Assembly (NCBI RefSeq): GCF_020229735.1
Contig: NZ_CP083455.1
Span: 2,259,001 to 2,323,000, forward strand
Direction of reading: 5' to 3'
From: Deinococcus taeanensis
GTDB taxonomy: Bacteria > Deinococcota > Deinococci > Deinococcales > Deinococcaceae
Length of the DNA: 64,000 nt
Positions 40,653 to 49,731 of this stretch are shown here, in pieces. Every line of letters begins with the position of its first letter. Position 1 is the first letter of the stretch. A program made the translations under genes and the position numbers. Below the pieces are notes generated by a model that did not search any database, had not been told where the DNA came from, and saw only the letters and a program-made list of their open reading frames with translations.

Positions 40653-41176
40653 GGCTGGGCGCTCCGCTCGAGGGACTGCCGGTGCTGGCGCAGGTGGGCG
40701 GCGAGCATGCGCGTCCAGTCCAGGGCGTCCAGCGCCCCGAAGTACGGGTGCCAGAGTGTCCGGTCTGGGGTTTCACGCAGGTTCTGCACCACCTGCAGCA
40801 GCTGCGTGCGGCTCTGCACCCAGCGGCCGTCCAGTTCCGTCCAGGCCAGGCCGGTCTCACTGGGGCGGGTGTGGAGCGGCGCGATGCGGCGCCCGTCCGG
40901 GGTGAGTTCGCCCGGCACCTGGGGTGTGGGCCGCAGCTCGCGTTCAGAGAGCAGCAGTGCGACGCCGCGCGCCACCCCATCGTTGATCAGCAGGACGTGT
41001 TCGGCCTCCTGTGCGGGGCTCCAGTCGCGGCCGGGCTGCACCTGCGTCCAGTCGGCCTGCCGGGTGTGCAGGTGCGCCTCGAACCGGTCGAGTTCCGTGT
41101 GCAGCCGGGTGCGCACGTCGTCTGGCGTGGCGCCCAGGGCGGCCAGCACCGAGCGGTCGGTCAGGGTTTGGGTCAT
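40649..41176 (-). CDS. DinB-family protein
   Basis: A 175-residue four-helix-bundle protein resembling DinB/DUF664 (metal-dependent) proteins: WSPAQEAEHVLLIND carries a histidine at about 59, and AALDWTRMLAAHLRQHRQSL near the end supplies candidate metal histidines. Deinococcus genomes are rich in DinB proteins, some induced by DNA damage. The start at ATG 41176 follows TACACT by 6 nt. Confidence 0.75.
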   Translation of the reverse strand: MTQTLTDRSVLAALGATPDDVRTRLHTELDRFEAHLHTRQADWTQVQPGRDWSPAQEAEHVLLINDGVARGVALLLSERELRPTPQVPGELTPDGRRIAPLHTRPSETGLAWTELDGRWVQSRTQLLQVVQNLRETPDRTLWHPYFGALDALDWTRMLAAHLRQHRQSLERSAQP

Positions 41177-41182
41177 GGAGGC

Positions 41183-41188
41183 AGTGTA
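41183..41188 (-). promoter_or_regulatory. -10 box of leaderless promoter (DinB gene)
   Basis: TACACT on the minus strand with 6 nt to ATG 41176. Confidence 0.55.
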
Positions 41189-41209
41189 CGCCGCAGCGGC
41201 GCGGGCGGC

Positions 41210-43120
41210 TCAGGCGCCCAGGCCCGCGCTGAAGTTCACGTGCGCCGCCCACTCCGGGTGGTCGATCAGGGGGTTGCGGTTGCCCTGCGTGGCGTGAATG
41301 GCGGCGTTCCGGTGGCGTTCCCAGTCGCCGGGTTCCTCGGCGGCGTGCCAGGCCAGCAGGGTCTGCAGGTGCCGCGGCGCGTAGGTGCGGATCACGCCGG
41401 GGTAGCGCAGCAGGAAGTACAGCGTGGCGCGGGCCGCGGCGCCCTTGCCACGCGCCGGTTCGAACTCTCCGGGTTCGCGCCGGCCGCATGCGCTGCGGAT
41501 CACCTCGCCGTAATCGGGGAAGTCGAAGTACGGTGTGTTGCCGCGGAAGGAATTGCAGTCCGGTTCGCACGCGAACAGGTGATGCAGGTCCCCGCGCATG
41601 GGTTCGGCCTTCCCGAACCAGCTTTGCGGCACCACGTGCTCGCAGTTGTAGGGCAGGGCGTCTTCCAGGGCGTCTGCGTTCAGGGCTTCCTGCGCCGCCA
41701 GGCGTTCACGCCGCTCGGCCGCGGCCCGGTCCGCACGGATGAGCTCCTGAGGGGCGTGCACCTGCCCGGAGTACAGGCTGCGCAGTTGCCCGTCGGGCCA
41801 CAGGTCCACCCAGGGGTACAGGTGCGTGGCGGGGTCGTAGCGGCGCGGGCGGGTGTGGGTGCGCTGCACCAGGTCGCTCAGCGCGGCGAAGTCCGGCTGC
41901 TCGGGCAGGCCGGCGTAGTACGCGCTCACCTGCCCGGTGTCCGCAGGGTCGAGGTAGGGCCGGTCAGGCTGGGGCTCGCCGGCCGGGGGCGCGGCGTTCA
42001 CGCGGAGCGTGACGTTCAGCGGGAGGGTGACCCGCCCGTCCGGGCCGGGCGTCAGGGTGCCCAGGTCCAGCGTGAGCGGGGTGGCGCCGCTGCGCTCCTC
42101 GGCAGTCGGGTCGGGGCGGGGGGCGCGGAGGACCTCCTGAATGAGGGCGCTGCTGGCTTCCGGACGGCCGCGCAGGTCTTGCAGCAGGCGGCTGACTCGG
42201 ACGCCCTCATTGGCGATCCAGTCGATCTCGGTATCGGGTGTGCCGGGCGCGGCAGGCTGGCCGTCGCGGCGCAGCACGCGCCCCTGCGCGTCCCGGCGCG
42301 GCACGCCGCTGTGGTGCAGGGCCACGACTTCCCAGGCGTCGTTGAAGACCGGGCTGCCGCTGCTGCCGGGGGCGGTGTCGGTCTCGTAGTGCAGGAAGTC
42401 CGGCAGGCGGTCCACGAGGCGGTTTTCGCGCAGCGCCACCTGCTTGGGCTCGCCGCTGGGGTGCTGGATGATGCTCAGCGCCTCCCCGATTACGTGTTTG
42501 TCGGCGCTGCCGAAGCACGGCAGCCACCCGAAGGGACGGGTGTCGCCGGTGACGGCCACCAGGGTGTAGTCCAGAGGTTCGCTCGTGATGAACAGCGTGT
42601 CGGGATCCAGGGGCAGGGTCACGCGGTCGCGCAGGGTACCGTCGGGCCGCAGTTCGTAGTTGAATTCCACCACGGCGGTCCGGGCGTCTGCAGCGCTTTC
42701 CAGGACGTGATGGTTGGTGATCAGCACCCGCGGACTGCACAGCCAGCCGGTGCCGTAGCCCAGGGTGCGCCCCTGGGGGGTGCGCAGCACCACGCGGCCC
42801 ACGGCGCGCGTCGCGCTGCGCGCGAGGTCCAGGTACGCGACGCCGACGAGATCATTGGCGCCCAGCAGGCGTTCCAGGCTCAGGCGGGTTTCGTCCGGAA
42901 GGCGCGCGGCCAGCAGGGCGGGGTCCTCGCGGCCCTCCACAACGGCCTGCGCGTCGGGCAGGGAGACCCCCAGACGGGTCAGGCGAGCCTCGACGCGCTG
43001 CGGGGCGTCAGCGGTCAGGATGCTGCCGGTGTTCAGGCGTTCCAGGTGCACACCGCGGGGCGCGGAACGGTCGAGGAAACGGGCCTGGGTGCCGCGCAGC
43101 ACGTCTGGTGGGGTGTCCAT
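41210..43120 (-). CDS. trypsin-like serine protease fused to endonuclease I domain
   Basis: A 636-residue cytoplasmic-looking protein without signal peptide. Residues about 100-270 are a V8/trypsin-like protease with TNHHV (His about 138), EPLDYTLVAV (Asp about 184) and APGSSGSPVF (Ser about 254). Residues about 390-636 are an endonuclease I (NucM/EndA) domain with NCEHVVPQS (His about 495), DLHHLFA and CNSFRGN. The region 1-95 is helical and of unknown function. All catalytic residues of both domains look intact. A protease and a nuclease in one chain suggests either a self-processing toxin-like nuclease or a host-defence effector. The start at 43120 follows TATGCT by 6 nt. It has no evident partner gene. 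Confidence 0.82.
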   Translation of the reverse strand: MDTPPDVLRGTQARFLDRSAPRGVHLERLNTGSILTADAPQRVEARLTRLGVSLPDAQAVVEGREDPALLAARLPDETRLSLERLLGANDLVGVAYLDLARSATRAVGRVVLRTPQGRTLGYGTGWLCSPRVLITNHHVLESAADARTAVVEFNYELRPDGTLRDRVTLPLDPDTLFITSEPLDYTLVAVTGDTRPFGWLPCFGSADKHVIGEALSIIQHPSGEPKQVALRENRLVDRLPDFLHYETDTAPGSSGSPVFNDAWEVVALHHSGVPRRDAQGRVLRRDGQPAAPGTPDTEIDWIANEGVRVSRLLQDLRGRPEASSALIQEVLRAPRPDPTAEERSGATPLTLDLGTLTPGPDGRVTLPLNVTLRVNAAPPAGEPQPDRPYLDPADTGQVSAYYAGLPEQPDFAALSDLVQRTHTRPRRYDPATHLYPWVDLWPDGQLRSLYSGQVHAPQELIRADRAAAERRERLAAQEALNADALEDALPYNCEHVVPQSWFGKAEPMRGDLHHLFACEPDCNSFRGNTPYFDFPDYGEVIRSACGRREPGEFEPARGKGAAARATLYFLLRYPGVIRTYAPRHLQTLLAWHAAEEPGDWERHRNAAIHATQGNRNPLIDHPEWAAHVNFSAGLGA

Positions 43121-43126
43121 ACGGCC

Positions 43127-43132
43127 AGCATA
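43127..43132 (-). promoter_or_regulatory. -10 box of leaderless promoter (protease-nuclease gene)
   Basis: TATGCT on the minus strand with 6 nt to ATG 43120; the preceding 60 bases are the most AT-rich of the neighbourhood. Confidence 0.5.
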
Positions 43133-43186
43133 CCCTTACGCTTTGATAAGAAACCTACACCTTTATTTCACCACAAGCGGATTGCT

Positions 43187-43744
43187 TCAGCCCTGCTGCC
43201 ACCCCGCCCAGACGCCCAGCGGCCCTGCGCCCGCCACACCACAGCGCGCCCGGAAAGCCACGCCGCCCGGGGTGCGCCAGCGGCTCAGGGGCTGCGCCGG
43301 CCCGTACACGTCCGGGTCGCGCGCCTGCGCGTTCAGACCAGCCTCCATACACGCCCGGACGGCCTGCGCCGTGAAGCGCCGCCCGGTGAGCGACTGCAGA
43401 AACAACGCCGCCTCCCGCTGCTCTGCCGGGCTCAGCCGGGTGCCGCGCGCCGCTCCGGGCTTAAGCAGCCTCGCGCCACTCACCCGGCCGCCAGGCCGCA
43501 CATCCAGCTCCAGCTGCCACCCGGCTCCCGCCCGGTACACGCGCCGCGTGCCGTTCCCCCAGCCCACGGTGTCCGGGCCGTTCACCTGAACCGACACCAG
43601 CTGGCAGCCCACCGCACGGCAGAACCCCGTCTGCCCGACCGGTCCGGCCCGGTCCAGCCACGCGGGTTCCGGCACTCCACCTCCCGCTGCGGCGCCCGGC
43701 GCCAGCAGTCCCAGTGCCAGGACCAGCAGTGTCACACCCTTCAT
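43187..43744 (-). CDS. hypothetical secreted protein
   Basis: A 185-residue protein with a signal peptide (residues 1-20, ending PGAAAG). The mature part has four cysteines, two early (CRAVGCQLV) and two late (ACMEAG, ARCGVA). No domain is recognised. The start ATG 43744 follows TACGCT by 6 nt. It is a single gene between the protease-nuclease gene and the serS terminator. Confidence 0.7.
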   Translation of the reverse strand: MKGVTLLVLALGLLAPGAAAGGGVPEPAWLDRAGPVGQTGFCRAVGCQLVSVQVNGPDTVGWGNGTRRVYRAGAGWQLELDVRPGGRVSGARLLKPGAARGTRLSPAEQREAALFLQSLTGRRFTAQAVRACMEAGLNAQARDPDVYGPAQPLSRWRTPGGVAFRARCGVAGAGPLGVWAGWQQG

Positions 43745-43750
43745 GCCCGC

Positions 43751-43756
43751 AGCGTA
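43751..43756 (-). promoter_or_regulatory. -10 box of leaderless promoter (secreted protein gene)
   Basis: TACGCT on the minus strand with 6 nt to ATG 43744. Confidence 0.5.
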
Positions 43757-43759
43757 CTG

Positions 43760-43811
43760 AAAAGACGCCGGGCAGACCGCCGCATGTGCCTGCAGTGGTC
43801 CGCCCGGCGTC
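43760..43811 (-). terminator. rho-independent terminator of gatC-serS
   Basis: GACGCCGGGC and GCCCGGCGTC pair across a long loop, followed on the minus strand by TTTTCAG, shortly after the serS stop. Confidence 0.6.
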
Positions 43812-43818
43812 CCGCGGA

Positions 43819-45096
43819 TCAGCGAACCGGCTGGCCCAGCGTGGCCCTGCCGCCCAGGTACGGCCGCAACGCTTCCGGAACCCGGACAGTTCCGTCGGCC
43901 TGCTGGTGGTTTTCCAGCAGGGGCACCAGAATCCGCGGCGCCGCAACCCCGGTGTTATTCAGGGTGTGTGCATACACCAGTTTGCCCTGCTCGTCGCGGT
44001 AGCGCAGCCCGGTGCGCCGCGCCTGCCAGTCGCCCAGGTACGAGCAGGAGTGCGTTTCGCGGTACTTCTCCTCGCTGGGCACCCACGTCTCAATGTCGTA
44101 CATCAGGACCTTGCCGGCCCCCATGTCACCGGTGCAGTTCTGAACCACCCGGTAGGGCAGCTCCAGCGCCTGCAGCAGCGCCTCGGCGTTCCCCAGCAGC
44201 GTGTGGAACCAGCCCAGGGCCTCGTCCTCGTCGGCGCGGCACAGGACGTACTGCTCGACCTTGCGGAACTCATGCACGCGAATCAGCCCGCGCACGTCCC
44301 GCCCCGCCGAGCCCGCCTCGCTGCGGAACGCCGCGCTGATCGCCGCGAAGGCCATGGGCAGCTGCTCCAGGCTCAGCTGTTCCCCGGCGTACAGGCTGTT
44401 CACAGGCACCTCGGCGGTGCCGGCGAGCATCAGTTCGTCGCCCTCAATCTTGTACACCTGGTCTTCCCCGCCAGGGAAGTGCCCACTGCCCACGAATGCG
44501 TCGGGCCGGGCGAGCGCCGTCGTGGACAGGGGCGTGAAGCCCCGCGCGCGCAGGAAGTCCATGGCGAACATCAGCACCGCCATTTCCAGCATGACGGCCT
44601 CTCCCTTCAGGAGGTAGCTGCGGCTGCCGGACACGCGCGCCACACGCTCAGGGTCACTCCAGCCCTGCCGCTCCAGCAGCTCCACGTGATCCAGCGGCGT
44701 GAACGCGAAGGTCGGCGCGGTGCCTTCACGGCGCAGCTCGACGTTATCAGCGTCATCCGCGCCGACCGGCACGCTGCTGTGCGGAATGTTCGGCACGCGC
44801 AGCAGCAGCTGCCTGAGGTTGTCCTCGTGAGCGCGCAGCGCGGGGTCCAGCGCCTTGATCTCCTCCGCCAGATCCTTACCTTTCTGGATCAGCGCCGGGC
44901 GCTCCTCAGGCGTGGCTTTCGGCACCAGTTTCGCGTTCGCGTTGCGTTCGGCCTGCATGGCCTCCACCCGCTGCCTGAGGTCCACCAGTTCACGGTCCAC
45001 GCGCAGCAGGTCGTCAATGTCCAGGGTCACGCCCTTGACCTGCGCGGCGTGCTTCACCACACCAGCATTCTCACGGATGAACTTCAGGTCCAGCAT
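43819..45096 (-). CDS. serS: serine-tRNA ligase
   Basis: A 425-residue class II synthetase with the N-terminal tRNA-binding coiled coil (about 1-110) and the catalytic core with motif 2 FRSEAGSAGRDVRGLIR and GMATEL-like, motif 3 near the end (ALRPYLGG). It charges tRNA-Ser. The ATG at 45096 overlaps the stop of gatC by one base (TGATG), so the two genes are coupled. Both act in aminoacyl-tRNA supply. Confidence 0.95.
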   Translation of the reverse strand: MLDLKFIRENAGVVKHAAQVKGVTLDIDDLLRVDRELVDLRQRVEAMQAERNANAKLVPKATPEERPALIQKGKDLAEEIKALDPALRAHEDNLRQLLLRVPNIPHSSVPVGADDADNVELRREGTAPTFAFTPLDHVELLERQGWSDPERVARVSGSRSYLLKGEAVMLEMAVLMFAMDFLRARGFTPLSTTALARPDAFVGSGHFPGGEDQVYKIEGDELMLAGTAEVPVNSLYAGEQLSLEQLPMAFAAISAAFRSEAGSAGRDVRGLIRVHEFRKVEQYVLCRADEDEALGWFHTLLGNAEALLQALELPYRVVQNCTGDMGAGKVLMYDIETWVPSEEKYRETHSCSYLGDWQARRTGLRYRDEQGKLVYAHTLNNTGVAAPRILVPLLENHQQADGTVRVPEALRPYLGGRATLGQPVR

Positions 45097-45389
45097 CAGT
45101 CGGCCTCCACGGTGCGGGGCACGCGCACGTGCCCGTCCGGCATACTCTCAGGCGCCAGGGCCGTGACGACCGCCACGGGAAACGCCTCGCCGGGCTGATC
45201 GTCACGCAGGACGTTCACGAGCGTCACGGGACGCTGCATTTCCTCCACGCCCGTCGTGTCGATCTCCCCCAGCTGCTCGAAGTACCCCAGGACGCGCCCG
45301 AGATCCTCGGCCATGGACACGCGTTCCTCCGGAGTCAGGTGCAGCCGCGCAAGCTGCGCGAGGTGGTCGATCTGGGCCGCGTCAATCAT
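45096..45389 (-). CDS. gatC: aspartyl/glutamyl-tRNA amidotransferase subunit C
   Basis: A 97-residue protein with the GatC pattern: [34 protein letters not shown] and GVEEMQRPV. It stabilises GatA in the transamidosome that makes Gln-tRNA or Asn-tRNA. ATG 45389 follows TATACT by 7 nt, which excludes the longer frame. Its partners gatA and gatB are not in the window. Confidence 0.93.
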   Translation of the reverse strand: MIDAAQIDHLAQLARLHLTPEERVSMAEDLGRVLGYFEQLGEIDTTGVEEMQRPVTLVNVLRDDQPGEAFPVAVVTALAPESMPDGHVRVPRTVEAD

Positions 45390-45396
45390 GGGGGAA

Positions 45397-45402
45397 AGTA
45401 TA
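45397..45402 (-). promoter_or_regulatory. -10 box of leaderless promoter (gatC-serS)
   Basis: TATACT on the minus strand with 7 nt to ATG 45389. Confidence 0.6.
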
Positions 45403-45474
45403 GGGGGAGGGGCGGGAACCCGCACCCGCCACCGGGCCTATCCGTCTGCACGCGACCTCCCGCCGCTCTGCTGA

Positions 45475-46735
45475 GCAGGCCGGTGCAGGCCGACCGGTTC
45501 ACCCTGGCCCTTCTGGCGCAGATGCCGGCCCCCCGCGCTGAAGCGCCAGCTGGTTGAGGCTGACCCGCCCAGGCCGGGCCGCTGGCGAGCGTGCAGGAGC
45601 CGCCGGGAGAGGGGCAGGTCAGGTGGTGTTCGGGCACGGCACGCTGAAACCCGTGGGAACCCTCGACGCCCAGGGCGCTCCGCCGGCCTGCTGCGCCGCA
45701 TGGTCACAGGCCCTCTGGACCCAGCGCTGTTTGCACCCTCGTGCCTGCAGGCGGTGCCCGAAGCGCAGCTGCGCGCCCGGTACGGCGAGGGAAGGGACGT
45801 GCAGGTGCCCGAGCAGAACAGCGCCCTGGACTCTGAGCGCGGCGCCCTGAACGAGCAGGCCCGTGTGAGTCTCCTGGTCCTGGCCCCTGTTACACCGGAC
45901 GTGACCTTCCCCTCTCTGCCAGAAGGGCGCGGCCTTCGCTGCCCGGCCAGGGCAGGCTGCTGGGGCAGAAGGCACGCCGCGCCACGCCCGCCGAGGTCCG
46001 GAACGCCATACGGCCCCGGGGCAGTCGGCGCGGCGTTCAAACTGGCGAACCCGGCCAAACTTCAAGCGAGGGTGCAGGGCAGGACGCTGCGCTGGACGGG
46101 TAAGCTTGTACTTACGGGCACCGACCGGAGCCTGCCCGGGGGCTCCGTGCACACCGCGCCGACCGGCAGCCGCCCCACGCCGCGTGACCTTGCCGCGCGC
46201 ATGATCCCGCAGCGTGACAACACGGCCACGGACCTGCTGCTTGGCGCCGCAGGTCCGTGGCCGTCGAGGCCCGCGTCGAGCAGCCGGCTTTGCCCAGCAC
46301 CTGCGAAGGCTTCGCTCTAAGGACCTCCGCAGACGTCGCCCTGCTGCGTGAATACCGCGCCGCGGCCCTGAACGCCCCCGCAGGACGCGAGGTGTTCGCC
46401 CAGGCACCTGTGGCTCCCCTGCCTGAACGCGGCCGCTCCCCGGCAGACGGTGGCCCGCGACGTGGAGTGGTTCGCCAGCACCACGCCCCTGTGCCGCTGA
46501 TGGCGGCCGTGACCAGCCTGCCGGAAACGCAGCTGAACCCGGGAGTGGCCGACCCGGCCGAGTTCACCCGCATGAGGTGCAAGGGCGGCTGGCCCGGGGC
46601 TGAAGCACACCCTGCAGGTCAGGACGACAGGCAGGCGCACATCCTGCGTGAGCGCCCCTGGAATGACGCACCCCCTCCCCCTGGACGAGCCGCAGTTCGG
46701 CAGGCTCTGCAGCGGGCTCCTGAGGTTCCTGTACT
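45475..46735 (+). pseudogene. class A beta-lactamase-like serine hydrolase pseudogene
   Basis: Fragments of one protein appear in changing frames. About 45475-45690 and 45700-45900 resemble the N-terminal domain that precedes such hydrolases (DPALFAPSCLQAVPEAQL). At 46020-46250 comes the core: GAAFKL, where the catalytic SxxK serine should be (S changed to A), then MIPQRDNTATDLLL, where SDN has become RDN. At 46257-46440 the frame changes (FALRTSADVALLREYRAA), and again near 46500 (LNPGVADPAEF and CKGGWPG, the KTG-like box). At least three frameshifts separate them. No functional product is expected. Confidence 0.72.
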
Positions 46736-46752
46736 GGCCCCGGGCCGGAGGG

Positions 46753-47151
46753 TCAGGCCCGCCGGCGCAGTTCGTCGCGAATCTCGGCGAGCAGTTTCTC
46801 CTGGGTGCTGGGCTCTGCCGTGGCCGGCTTCTCCTGCCGCCTGAAGCGGTCCATCACGGCGTTCATGGGGGTCACCACCAGCAGGTACACGACGAGCGCC
46901 GTGAGGAAAAAGTTGATCAGCGCCGTGATGAAGGCCCCGTAATCCACCGTGATCGCGTCCACGCCCGGCGCGGCGGCGCGCACGACCAGCTGGCCTGCCA
47001 CGGCGCCGCCCGTCACGACTTTCACCAGCGGGTCAATGAACGACTTCGTGAAGGTGCTGACCAGACCGTTGAACGCCGCGCCGATCACCACGCCCACCGC
47101 GAGGTCCACCACATTGCCGCGCAGCAGGAACTTCTGAAACCCATGAATCAT
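46753..47151 (-). CDS. mscL: large-conductance mechanosensitive channel
   Basis: A 132-residue protein with the MscL signature GFQKFLLRGNVVDLAVGVVIGAAFNGLV in helix 1, a short periplasmic loop, and a second membrane helix YGAFITALINFFLTALVVYLLVV, followed by a charged C-terminal helix (EKLLAEIRDELRRR). It opens under hypo-osmotic shock. Start ATG 47151 follows CACACT by 6 nt, a variant -10 box. Confidence 0.95.
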   Translation of the reverse strand: MIHGFQKFLLRGNVVDLAVGVVIGAAFNGLVSTFTKSFIDPLVKVVTGGAVAGQLVVRAAAPGVDAITVDYGAFITALINFFLTALVVYLLVVTPMNAVMDRFRRQEKPATAEPSTQEKLLAEIRDELRRRA

Positions 47152-47157
47152 GCTGCC

Positions 47158-47163
47158 AGTGTG
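47158..47163 (-). promoter_or_regulatory. variant -10 box of leaderless promoter (mscL)
   Basis: CACACT on the minus strand with 6 nt to ATG 47151; the first base differs from the usual T. Confidence 0.4.
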
Positions 47164-47192
47164 GCAAGAACCGGGCGGCAGCGGCAAACACC

Positions 47193-47218
47193 GCGCCCCG
47201 GCTGAGCAGCCGGGGCGC
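47193..47218 (-). terminator. hairpin terminator of the DUF512 gene
   Basis: A perfect 11-bp stem, GCGCCCCGGCT with AGCCGGGGCGC, and a 4-nt loop, 24 nt after the DUF512 stop. The minus-strand tail is only weakly U-rich (GGTGTTTG). Confidence 0.5.
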
Positions 47219-47241
47219 AGGGCGTGGCCGTTCAGCGGATC

Positions 47242-48786
47242 TCAGGCCTGACCGCGCGCCGCCTGCCCGGTGGGCAGCGCGGTGTCCTTCACGGCGTGGG
47301 CACTCATGCCCCACTGGGGGCCGCTGCTGTGCGCGCCCTGCAGAATCACGCGCGCCAGTTCGCCCAGCGTCGCGCCGCCCGCGCGGATGTCCATACGCAG
47401 CTCCTGCCGCAGTTCACTGAGGCTCACGTCGTCCAGCATGAGTTCCGTGCCGTAGCGCAGCGTGGTGGGCGGCACGATCAGCAGGTCCGCCTCGCCGGGC
47501 GTCACGGCGTGCCGGAAGCAGCGGCCGGTGAGCAGACCCGCGACGGTCGTGACTTTCCCGAAGGTCTTGTTCTCCACGGCGCGCACCTCCAGGGTCAGGC
47601 CCTCAATGGCCCGCAGGGGGGCCACGGCGCGGTCCAGGGACTCCGCGAACAGCGTGCCGGTGCCCAGAATCACGCGGCGCGGTTCAGGCAGCGCTGCCGG
47701 CAGCTCGGGCAGCGCCTCGGTGAGAAAATCGCGGATCATGCCCACGCCGTTTTCCAGCATGGGGAAGCCCTCGTACTCTTCCTCGGCGGGCAGCGGCTCG
47801 CCGGCCAGGAGGTACAGTTCGTCGCTGGGGAACACGAAACGCGTGCCGCGTTCCGCGAGGAACTGCTTGCGCCAGACGTTCAGGCGCCGCAGGGTGTCCT
47901 GCGCTTCTTCACGCGTGAACGTCCGGACGTCCGGCAGGTTCGTGCGGTGGCTGGTCAGGCCGATGGGCACCACGGCCGCGCTGATCACGTTCGGGCGGCT
48001 GGACAGGTACTCGACCGTCTCGTCGAGGTTCTCGCGGTCGTTGCGTTCCGGGACCAGCACGATCTGCGTGTACAGGTCAATGCTGTCCAGGCGCTCGATC
48101 ATGGAGCGGATCTGTACGGCCTGCGGGTCTTTCACCTTCAGACGCCACCACTTCATCATGTCCTGCCGCAGGTCCTGGTTGGCGGTGTGCACACTGACGT
48201 ACAGCGGCGAGAGGTTCTCGTTCTCAATGCGCTGAATGTCGTGCTCGGACAGGTTGGTCAGCGTCACGAAGGAGCCGTACAGGAACGACAGGCGGTAGTC
48301 GTCATCCATGATGTACAGGCTCTTGCGGAACCCGCGGGGCATCTGGTGCACGTAGCAAAAGTCGCACTTGTTCGCGCATTTCTTGATGCCGTCGAACAGC
48401 ACCTCTTCAAATTCCAGGCCCGGGTCCTCCCACTCAACGGCGAAGGTGAAGGTATCGTCGAGGCTCGGCGCGCTGGGCAGCATCAGGCGGTGGTGGTCCT
48501 GCGCGGTGCCGGGCACGCCGGTCATCACGCGCGGCGCTTCTTTCGGCCGGGCAATTTCCAGTGTTGCGCGGCCCTGGGACAGCAGATGCCGGTACGCGAG
48601 GACATCCGTGACGGCCTGCCCATTGACCCGCATGAGCACGTCGCCGGGCTGCACGCCCGCGCGTTCGGCCGCGCTGCCTCTCTCCACGCTCTTGATCGGT
48701 GCGGGATACACCTGTTCCTGAATCTGTTCGGCTGCCGTCACGTTTTCTTTCACCCCACTTTCGATTTTGCTGTGGGACTCAGGCAC
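47242..48786 (-). CDS. DUF512 radical SAM protein with PDZ domain
   Basis: A 514-residue protein. Residues about 20-85 form a PDZ-like domain (GSAAERAGVQPGDVLMRVNG). Residues about 110-320 are a radical SAM core with an iron-sulfur motif CANKCDFCYV, and the C-terminal region is DUF512. The family occurs in most clostridial and deinococcal genomes and the function is unknown. The start is GTG 48786 with GAGGGG about 4 nt upstream. Confidence 0.88.
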   Translation of the reverse strand: MPESHSKIESGVKENVTAAEQIQEQVYPAPIKSVERGSAAERAGVQPGDVLMRVNGQAVTDVLAYRHLLSQGRATLEIARPKEAPRVMTGVPGTAQDHHRLMLPSAPSLDDTFTFAVEWEDPGLEFEEVLFDGIKKCANKCDFCYVHQMPRGFRKSLYIMDDDYRLSFLYGSFVTLTNLSEHDIQRIENENLSPLYVSVHTANQDLRQDMMKWWRLKVKDPQAVQIRSMIERLDSIDLYTQIVLVPERNDRENLDETVEYLSSRPNVISAAVVPIGLTSHRTNLPDVRTFTREEAQDTLRRLNVWRKQFLAERGTRFVFPSDELYLLAGEPLPAEEEYEGFPMLENGVGMIRDFLTEALPELPAALPEPRRVILGTGTLFAESLDRAVAPLRAIEGLTLEVRAVENKTFGKVTTVAGLLTGRCFRHAVTPGEADLLIVPPTTLRYGTELMLDDVSLSELRQELRMDIRAGGATLGELARVILQGAHSSGPQWGMSAHAVKDTALPTGQAARGQA

Positions 48787-48912
48787 GGCCCCTCATCAAG
48801 CACAGCAGCATAACAGCCGCCATGATCTCCGGGTGTGACGCGGCACCGATTCAACCGCTCCGGACCCGCATGGCCGGACAGCCCTGCCGGAACAGTTCAG
48901 GCCTCCGGGAGC

Positions 48913-49705
48913 ATGAACGGGCCCGTGACCGGGGCGGGTATCAGCGGCCCCGCCCTGCCCCGGCGGGGCCTGCCCGCACCGGTTCACGAGGCGTCCCGTT
49001 CTTCCCTGTCGAAGCCCCCGAGCGGCCGCCTGATCATCAGCAAGGATGCCCGTCAGATCACTCTCCTGACCGGCCCGCAGGCTCGTGAATGCCAAGGACC
49101 GCGTTGCCTGCGCCCGGGACCTTCTGACGCCCGAAGTGACTCTCGTGGGCTCCGGGCAGATTACGTATACGTACCGGGGCCTGACAACCACCGAACTGGC
49201 GCGAGAGGCCCAGGACTCAACAACGAATCCCGGGAGGCAGTGGCCGCCTCACGTTCTTCCTGTTGCGCCGGACCGGACGTACAGGCACGCCCTGACTGAC
49301 GGTGAGCCTGGGCAGACTCAAGCCGACGGACCTGCTGCGCTCCTACCCTGACTTCCCGGACCGGGTGAGCGAACCCCGTGTCCGCACGCAGGAGCATCAC
49401 CTGCCCCTGGCAGAACCGAGTGCTCCTGCTCCTCTCCCCCACTGGCACTGCGGACGGGCCGTGGTGATCGGCAACGCTGCGAATGCCATCACCCCAAAGC
49501 CCGGGCGGGACGCCGCGATGGCGTGCAGGACGCCGACCCGCTCGCCCAGGGGCGTCCTCAGCGGCAGGGTGCAGGAGTCCAGGCAGACGGGGCAGACCGG
49601 GCAGGCACGCAGGGCCGCGCACCTGCTGAGTCACCTGATTGTGAAGTGCAGCCCGGAGCCCGCGCGGCCGCGCATCCAGTTGTTCGACAGTGCCGGAAAC
49701 CAGAT
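48913..49705 (+). pseudogene. FAD-dependent monooxygenase pseudogene
   Basis: Pieces of a salicylate hydroxylase-like flavoprotein occur in different frames. Near 48925 VTGAGISGPAL is a degraded FAD-binding GAGIxG motif; at 49085-49190 DRVACARDLLTPEVT and TYTYRGLT resemble the substrate-region segments; near 49460 VVIGNAANAITPKPGRDAAMA resembles the second FAD motif (GDAAHAMTPNxGQGA) with altered residues. The pieces need at least two frameshifts to connect. Start ATG 48913 is only a guess. It lies between the DUF512 gene and ribH. Confidence 0.65.
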
Positions 49706-49731
49706 TGATGTCCGGCTGTCGCGGCGCAGCC

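Noticed and set aside
40682..44002. An 1106-codon open frame on the plus strand, the longest in the window
   Set aside because: It is antisense to the DinB, protease-nuclease and secreted-protein genes, each with a leaderless promoter and motifs. The predicted product is repetitive and low complexity.
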